A stretch of DNA of 64,000 bases, from contig CM071590.1 in assembly GCA_036429605.1 (NCBI GenBank), positions 868,001-932,000 on the forward strand, given 5' to 3'. Below, piece by piece: positions 56,840 through 64,000 of the stretch. The notes beneath the pieces are model-generated. The model was given only the letters and a program-made list of their open reading frames with translations, was not told the DNA's origin and did no database searches. Position numbers and translations under genes: made by a program. Position 1 is the stretch's first letter; each line of letters begins with the position of its first letter. This DNA is from Cladobotryum mycophilum. Taxonomy: Eukaryota > Ascomycota > Sordariomycetes > Hypocreales > Hypocreaceae.

Positions 56840-59800
56840 GGATACAAAGTGGTATTTTTCTTCAATGCGGCTCGTTTGAATCCGGTCCGACGGAATGGAT
56901 TCCCGGGAGGATGTTGGATGCATGCATGCAAAGGGCACGTTCTCTCTCCTCCTCATTATCCTCCTTCTCCAAGCCCCACGCACACCTTAGATTACTCCGC
57001 AAGTATGGGGACCAGCCATCAAATATTGACATGTCTTTGTTCACCCAGAAAGAAGATGGGGGAGAAGACATGGGGGGTCTTACTGGCCTAGGTAAGAAAA
57101 AATCAACCAAGGGGTCTTGAACCTCGGTCAAAGCAAGGGTAAGTCGAAAAGCCGCAGAAGGAGCTTACGCCAGTCGGCCCATTATGGGTATTGTACATTG
57201 CCGAGTTGGGGGGAGAGGTGTGCCGACTAGTATGGGGTGATATAGATCTAGCTCGGATAGCAAAGATTCGCGAGCTGGAGTTGGAGTGAGAGTGAGGGGA
57301 TCATCAAGATACAAAGTAGTTGCGGAGGTTTGTTTGAGTGGATGCACAATTGTATTTTGCCGTGACTTCTCCGCATCTGCAAATGTAGTAACTATTATAT
57401 TGAGGTGACAGGTCGGTAAAAAGCCTAATTGGAGCCTGAGACGCCATCAGTTCTCATCGTCAATGTCCCGGAGTATTTGTTAATCGCTCCAATTACTCCG
57501 ACATATGACTCGTAGTTCCTCTTGCACCAGGTCGAGATCGCAAACATACCCAAACGAAAATAAAGGTCTCGAAGCTCTCAAAAGCATCGAGAACACGTTT
57601 TGCTACATCCCCAGCGAAAAAGCCCCTGCCTCTCCCTCAGCCTGCTCATGTTTTTGCATCCCTGTTTTTTCTCGTTCACATGATCCAGACCAGGGTTCGC
57701 AGAGAACCCAGCCAGCTGTGCTGTACCTTACATATGCTGACGCAGCTAAAAAGAACCATGTGAAGAGTTGAATTTTGACTCAGTCTGAAAAGAATGTTTG
57801 GAAGACTTGAGCTCTCGCCCATGAGAGAGGTAGTCAGTGACTTGGCCCGGGAATAAGCTGTATACTATTCATGGATCTCTGACAGCTCGATAATCATTCT
57901 ACCAACGTTTCTCAGTCTAGGATTTAAAAAAAAAAAAAAAAAGTAGGGTGTCAAGAGTCAGAGGCATACGCCAAGCCATCAGCTTATGACATCTGAGGCG
58001 TCAAGACTCGTGAACGCTTAGCATTTGACGGACTACGCCACATGCATAAACTCTCGATTCCATCAACTTGGTTGTTCGAGAAGGCTTGAAGAACTAAGGA
58101 ACTAGACAAGTATTATAGGTTCCAGCAAACGACAAGTTCGAGGAGTTGCAGTAGCGCCCGCAAGCTGATCGTGTGCAGTAATACACACTGTCTCGCTAAA
58201 GCGTTCACCAGCTCATCGGACGCTGAAACTCATCATCAACAAGTAAGAGACAAAACAGCGTCATAATTCTAGGGTATCCAACTTCGCCGTTTTCAAGGTC
58301 TAGCCGTATTGGTAGAAAAGGTTATGCAAAGGATTCACAAAACAAAGGCGACCGATACTCCCCGAATGGGGAGGATTTTTGTGCAAAACGGGCCGACCAA
58401 GGTGACGCTAACATGGTCTGTATTGAAAGGGGCCCCTTGGCAAAACGGGGTAAACTTGGGAACGGGCAACGGGCAACGGAATAATATGCGGGGAATTCAA
58501 GCTTGCTTTCATCACTGATGATCCTTTTGTTGGAGAAGGGAAAATGAAAAACTGGGGTATCATCATCTTGTGGGAGACATTGTGTGAGAGAAGATGCGTG
58601 GATGTGGAACGAGAACGGATACTCCGTCTTGCAGGAAAAATGGTCGTATTTCGAGGAGACGGGATCTGCATGAGGCAATAAGAAAAATTATGTCTGCCAG
58701 GCCAGTTTAATGAATGAATTGTATGCTTTTTCCAGAGACAGTAATTATCCAGATACGGTATTGGCTGGCAGTGCCAAGCCGGGAGTGAGATTGAGGAGAG
58801 ACAAAACTGAGGGGGAGGACACCAATCAGGGATTCGTCCAGATTCTGATCTTCCGCACCGAAATCTCCACCAGAGAGAAAAACAAGAAAGAAAGGAAAAA
58901 ATTGTAACCGCTCCATCGGACTGCCAGTTTCCAGTAAAGGTTCCGCGCAGGGCATGCGTGGGTCGGAATTTGGAAACTCCCTCGCTTGGCAAACTGGAAC
59001 TTGATGTCAACGATTCATCATGCGAACCTGACGACTACCTGAACTGGATCTGCACTGCAGATACTCCATACGTTCATGCCTTATCCTTCCGCCAAGGCAT
59101 ACCCAACGTAAACAGCCCATAAACCCTGAATAATCACGAATAAATGAAGAGTTCGATACATCTTCATCTCAATATATTGCGGCGCAGGAATCGGAACCCC
59201 TCTCACGAAGCAATGAAACCATCCATCGTAGATCCGGAAAGATCCATCACTTTCGACGACCCTGGAAGCCTACCTCTTGATGCAGACATCCCATAGGAAA
59301 ATATCACCACCAGGGTAATATGCTCACAACGTTCCATTCCGTCCATTCACGCCCCGCAGTTTGCAAGCGAAGGTCTGCCCCTAGCAGTTCAAGCTGCATC
59401 GTATCCCATGTCAACCCATCGTCATGCAGAGCCAGCCAAACAAGCATCTTGATGATGAGAGATTCTCATGGACTCATCGGCCCTTTTCTGCTTCTCCCCA
59501 TGACCTTTTTTCTTCTCTCTCGGTGTGTACGCCAAAATACCAAGCTATCGTGGCTTTCTTGTCCAACATTGTGTGGTCCCCGCAGCTCAAAAGGATTGTG
59601 ATCCATCCAGTCTCTATCCATGGCGACCCTCCAGATGCGAAAATCGGACGCTCCCTTTCCCCAATTCCCCCCATTTTGCCCCCTCAGTACGTACGTAAAC
59701 AGTGCCATGGGTTGCTTAATTAGACCCACCTTTAGCTGCATGCCGGGAAGACCGCAGGACATAAGCGTGCATGGCAAAGAGGGATAGATGAACGGAATAA

Positions 59801-60365
59801 GTATGGCGACTTATGCAAGTGTGAGATCCTAGTGAATTTAGTATGAAGGCCTGGGGACGTGAGCTGTACTGGTACAATTTAGTGAAATTGGGTTAGCTCT
59901 TATGCTCGGACAAAATGACCCTGCTTAGTGCTAAGCATGCGAGGAGAGCAGACTGGACGTTGGTGGTACGTTGCGATCAACCACGACAACTGCATGCTCC
60001 ATCCATGGTGTTGAAGTGCATTTTCATTGGGTAATCCTACCATGCAGTGTGCTCGGTGTGCTGTTAATGCATGAAGAAGTGACCTACAAGTACTTGGAGG
60101 ATGATGTTATCAACGGAACCATAGGACAAAGAAACTGTTGCTCACAGACATATAGGTATCTGTGCACATTAGAATGGATACCGACCGAAACCGCATCGCG
60201 GCTCGTATGCACAAACATAATTCCTCCGGTCCGTCACCAAATTCATTGGAACCAGGAACCCACCGTCCATCCACGTCGTGGGGCCGCGGCTGGCTTAGAT
60301 TTGTGGTGCCCGTTCCGGGACCAGGGTCTGCATGTCTTGCGCGACCTAATGCGAATGGCTCGGCG

Positions 60366-60386
60366 CACACACACACACACACACAC
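60366..60386. repeat. (CA)n microsatellite
   Basis: Perfect CA dinucleotide run in the beta-glucosidase upstream region. Confidence 0.9.
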
Positions 60387-60691
60387 CAGGCACCGCCGTC
60401 ATGGATGGAGAATGGAGACGCTGGATGCTGGACACCGGGACAAGGAGAGACATCCATGGATACCCGGTGGACTGCTGCGTGGAGAACGCATGACGAAAAA
60501 AGCAGAGACAAGCAGGGTCAATTTCCCCTGGACTCTGCTGCTGCTGCTGATGGCGCGCCGAGCTTCTCGATGTCACCCTGTCTCTCCTTTGCCTTACTTG
60601 TATATCAAGGTGCGACCACCCTGATCTTGGTCGAGCTCTCTTCGTGGACTTGTACTTTGGTCAAGACAGTCGATCGCGACGATAATTCACC

Positions 60692-60751
60692 ATGAAGACG
60701 TCTTCGATTGTGGCCGCTGCCCTTTTGGCAGCTGTTGCTGATGCTGTAAAG
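60692..60751 (+). CDS. Candidate alternative first exon (signal peptide) of the beta-glucosidase
   Basis: Twenty codons in a good context (ttcaccATG) encode MKTSSIVAAALLAAVADAVK, a textbook signal peptide, and end at a consensus AAG|GTACGT donor. From memory it resembles the leader of Trichoderma Cel3B-type beta-glucosidases. If the transcript is spliced from this donor to the TCATCAG acceptor ending at 61261, the join is phase 0 and continues INARNDSAPVP of the beta-glucosidase; that intron would be 510 bp. Unspliced, the frame runs 8 more codons to a TGA, so it would act as a 28-codon upstream ORF. Either it is the true (or an alternative) first exon or a relic of a duplicated 5' end. Confidence 0.55.
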
Positions 60752-61180
60752 GTACGTACATCTACACACACACAAGCTGTTTGACAGCTGGTATGCGAGC
60801 GCAAAAAAAGGTGGTCAATTGAGAAACATTGGCAGTCGGCAGCTGGCGACAACTGGCAAGACAACATTCCGCAATTCACCTTCACTCCTCTCACCTTGGT
60901 TCGTGTCATGCCATGCCATTGTTTTGTTTAGGCAGCATTGGAAGAGAAAATTTCTTCTTTTCCTTCATTCATTCCTTCATTCCTTCCTTCACATCACACG
61001 CTTGGCGCATTTGCAAACAAAGAAAGCACGACTACAATCTCGGGAACCAGAGTGCTTTCCTAGATTTACATGTTACTTTTCTTGCCTTAATACCTTGCGT
61101 CACTACCTTTTTTACGTTTCTCTACTGCCTTCCTCGTCAATTTTCACTTCACAAATTGGTCCTCTTCATTCCCCTACGGG

Positions 61181-63978
61181 ATGAAGACTTCGCTCACTTG
61201 GCTTGCCCTTGCGGCAGCAATTTTGGATTCAACTCTTGCTGACCCTGAATCGCGTCATCAGATCAACGCTCGCAACGACTCTGCACCTGTCCCCGCCCCT
61301 GGATCTGGAGCTCATGCTCAGTCCCCTCCTCACTATCCTTCGCCATGGATGGACCCTCAGGCTCCTGGCTGGGAGCAAGCCTATGCCAAGGCCAAGGAGT
61401 TCGTTTCGCAGTTGACTCTTCTCGAGAAGGTTAACATTACTACCGGTGTTGGGTAAGTCGATCTTGAAGATGCCTGGAGAGCACTACTTTCGTCTTGACA
61501 GCGGCTAACTGGTGATTAGTTGGATGGGTGAAAAGTGTGTCGGCAATGTCGGCTCTATTCCTCGTCTCGGACTTCGATCTCTTTGCATGCAGGACGGTCC
61601 CCTGGGTCTTCGATTTTCCGACTACAACAGCGCGTTCCCCGTCGGCTTGACTGCTGGTGCCTCTTGGAGCAGACATCTCTGGAAGGATCGTGGAACTGCC
61701 TTGGGTGCTGAGGCCAAGGGAAAGGGTGTTGATGTCTTCCTTGGCCCCGTTGCTGGACCTCTTGGTCGTAGCCCTACTGGTGGTCGTAACGTTGAGGGCT
61801 TCACTGCTGATCCCTACATGGCGGGTATCGCTTTGGCTTTGACCACTGAGGGTATCCAAGAGGCTGGTACTATTGCCTGTGCCAAGCATCTTGTTGCCAA
61901 CGAGCAGGGTAAGTGGTTGTCACTCTAGACTTGATACGATTGCCTGCTAACATTGACCTATAGAGCACTTCCGTCAAGTCGGCGAGTCCCAGGGTCGCGG
62001 CTTCAACATTGATGCATCCCTCTCTTCCAACGTCGACGACAAGACCTTGCACGAGGTTTACGGCTGGCCCTTCCAAGATGCTGTCAAGGCCGGTCTCGGC
62101 TCCATCATGTGCTCCTACAACCAGGTCAACAACTCTTACGCTTGCCAGAACTCCAAGCTCCTCAACGGTATCCTCAAGGAGGAGTATGGTTTCCAAGGTT
62201 TCGTCATGAGCGATTGGCAGGCCCAGCACACCGGTGCCGCTTCTGCTGCTGCTGGTCTTGACATGACCATGCCCGGTGATACCCTCTTCAACACTGGCCA
62301 CTCTTACTGGGGTGGTAACCTTACCCTCGCTGTTGTCAACGGAACTGTCCCCGAGTGGCGTATCGACGATATGGCCATGCGTATCATGGCTGCTTTCTTC
62401 AAGGTCGGCAAGACCGTTGATACTCTTGAGGAGACCAACTTTGATTCTTGGACCCGCGACAGCTATGGTTACGTCCAGGCTGCCGTCAAGGAGAACTGGG
62501 AGCACATCAACCACCAGGTCGATGTCCGTGCCGATCACGCCAACCACATCCGTGAGTCTGGTGCCAAGGGTACCGTTGTCCTCAAGAACAACGGCATTCT
62601 GCCTCTTGAGAAGCCCAAGTTCATCGCCGTCATTGGTGAAGATGCTGGTTCTAACCCTGCTGGTCCCAACGGCTGTGATGACCGTGGTTGTGATGACGGT
62701 ACTCTCGCTATGGAGTGGGGTTCCGGCACATCCAACTTCCCTTACCTCATCACCCCTGACTCTGCTCTCCAGCAGCAGGCTATTGCCGACCGCACTCGTT
62801 ATGAGAGCATCTTGAGCAACTACCGCTGGAAGGCCACACAGGCTCTTGTCACCCAGCCCAACGTTACTACCATTGTTTTTGCCAACGCTGACAGCGGTGA
62901 GGGTTACATTGACGTTGATAACAACGTTGGTGACCGCAAGAACATGACTCTGTGGAAGAATGGCGATGACCTCATCAAGAATGTTGCCTCTGTTACCAAC
63001 AACGTCATTGTTGTCATCCACTCTGTTGGCCCCGTTGAGCTCCAGCACTACCGCAACCACCCCAACATTTCTGCCATTGTCTGGGCTGGTGCTCCTGGTC
63101 AGGAGTCTGGTAACTCCCTTGTCGATATTCTCTACGGAAAGCAGAGCCCTGGACGAACCCCCTTCACCTGGGGCACCTCAGTCGAGAGCTACAACACTCC
63201 TATCCTCTTCACCCCCAACAACGGCAACGGTGCTCCTCAGGTCGACTTTACCGAGGGTGTCTTCATTGACTACCGTCACTTTGATCACGTTGACTCTGGC
63301 GCTCCTGGTAGCTCCGACGCGGCTCCCGTTTACGAGTTCGGCTTCGGTCTCTCATGGTCCACCTTTGAGTACTCCAACCTCCAAATCCAGAAGCATAACG
63401 TGCGACCTTATGAAGCTCCCAAGGGCAAGACTATTGCCGCCCCCGAGTTGGGCAACTTCAGCACTGACTTGAAGGACTATGGCTTCCCCAAGGGGATCCG
63501 ATACATCCGCGAGTTCATCTACCCCTGGCTCAACAGCACCACCTCTGCCAAGGATGCTTCTGGCGATTCCACCTATGGTCAGACCGCCGAGCAGTTCCTT
63601 CCTCCTGGTGCCAACGATGGTAGCCCCCAGCCCCGATCTGCTGCCTCTGGCAAGCCCGGTGGTAACCCCCAGCTTTGGGACGTTGTCTACACCGTCACCG
63701 CTACCATCACCAACACTGGTAAGCGTATGACTGATGAGATTCCTCAGCTCTACCTCAGCCACGGTGGCCCCAACGAGCCCGTCCGTGTTCTCCGAGGCTT
63801 CGACCGTATTGAGCGCATTGCTCCCGGCCAGAGCGTCGTTTTCAAGGCCGAGCTCACTCGTCGTGATATCAGCAACTGGGACTCTGTTGCCCAGAACTGG
63901 GTCGTCACTGAGTACCCCAAGAAGGTTTGGGTTGGACGCAGCTCTCGCGATCTGCCTCTTAGCGCTGCTTTGCCATAA
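61181..63978 (+). CDS. Secreted GH3 beta-glucosidase (Cel3 type)
   Basis: Exons 61181-61452, 61520-61908 and 61964-63978, with introns of 67 bp (phase 2, GTAAGT) and 55 bp (phase 1, GTAAGT), give 891 residues. Residues 1-20 form a signal peptide. The enzyme hydrolyses cellobiose and short beta-glucans from the non-reducing end. The N-terminal GH3 barrel shows SLCMQDGPLGLR, KHLVANEQEHFRQVGE and GFVMSDWQAQHTG with the nucleophile Asp304. The second domain carries the probable acid/base Glu533 in NADSGEGYI, plus WAGAPGQESGNSLVDILYG. A C-terminal fibronectin III-like domain (LWDVVYTVTATITNTG onward) completes the three-domain layout. Length and motifs fit T. reesei Cel3B-like enzymes. A CT-rich leader precedes this ATG, supporting its use, but an upstream exon (60692-60751) offers another start. 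The gene ends 22 bp before the right edge. Confidence 0.93.
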
Positions 63979-64000
63979 GCAATGTATTTAGATGCGTGGC

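Larger units (their letters stand above)
56263..60691. other. 4.4-kb gene-free region upstream of the beta-glucosidase
   Basis: No ORF with recognisable content. Simple repeats include a 25-T run at 56815-56839, an 18-A run near 57926-57943 and a (CA)n run at 60366-60386. The final ~500 bp precede the beta-glucosidase and should contain its promoter. No tRNA, transposon end or conserved peptide was seen. Confidence 0.4.

Noticed and set aside
61870..63060. 396-codon minus-strand ORF opposite the beta-glucosidase
   Set aside because: Antisense shadow of a strongly codon-biased gene; no domain and no start context.

Overview
The window looks like chromosomal DNA of a filamentous ascomycete, most likely a hypocrealean Sordariomycete of Trichoderma type. 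The evidence is short introns (48-203 bp) with GTRNGT-like donors and CTRAY branch sites, a plant-cell-wall enzyme set (GH3 beta-glucosidase, AA7-type oxidase), a fungal XanA, ERG24, ATG27 and Mediator Med22, and an AT-rich, inverted-repeat-bounded island that looks like a transposon decayed by repeat-induced point mutation (RIP). The genus is an inference; no marker gene is present. Exon joins below were worked out by hand from splice signals and reading-frame phase.

Layout. 0-8.4 kb: a small cysteine-rich ORF (-), an unrecognised multi-exon coding segment (+), a secreted AA7-type FAD oxidase (+), a decayed inverted-repeat transposon, and a metallo-beta-lactamase-fold protein (-); the transposon sits between the 3' ends of the last two genes. 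8.4-23.1 kb: a secreted alpha/beta hydrolase (+), a fungal-specific transcription factor with eight exons but no visible zinc cluster (-), an MFS transporter (-) and a xanthine dioxygenase xanA (-). 23.1-32.3 kb: a tRNA-Gly(GCC), then about 7.6 kb of stop-riddled DNA with only coding-like shards. 32.3-39 kb: a bestrophin-type anion channel (-) and a single-pass membrane protein (-), separated by about 4.3 kb without genes. 40-49 kb: a gene-dense housekeeping block with med22 (+), pus1 (-), a FIT/SCS3-family lipid enzyme (+), apa2 (+) and a Myb-like DNA-binding protein (-). 49-64 kb: atg27 (-) and erg24 (+) in divergent orientation, a 4.4 kb gap, and a GH3 beta-glucosidase (+) that runs to the right edge.

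Functional themes. GH3 and AA7 could both act on cello-oligosaccharides outside the cell. XanA oxidises xanthine to urate in purine catabolism. ERG24 and the FIT/SCS3 protein act in ER lipid metabolism. Med22, Pus1, Apa2, Atg27 and the Myb protein are core cellular functions. Nothing suggests one biosynthetic cluster; the 40-46 kb block looks like ordinary dense euchromatin.

Most interesting points: (1) the GH3 gene has two candidate first exons, each encoding a signal peptide, and the upstream one can splice in phase into the coding sequence; (2) the transcription factor model stays in phase from end to end yet lacks a Zn2Cys6 cluster; (3) the xanA intron is frame-neutral and stop-free, so a naive ORF call would add 31 false residues; (4) the RIP-type transposon ends 23 bp from a stop codon; (5) the 24.7-32.3 kb tract holds relics, including a P-loop-like shard. 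I did not identify a clearly new biological system.
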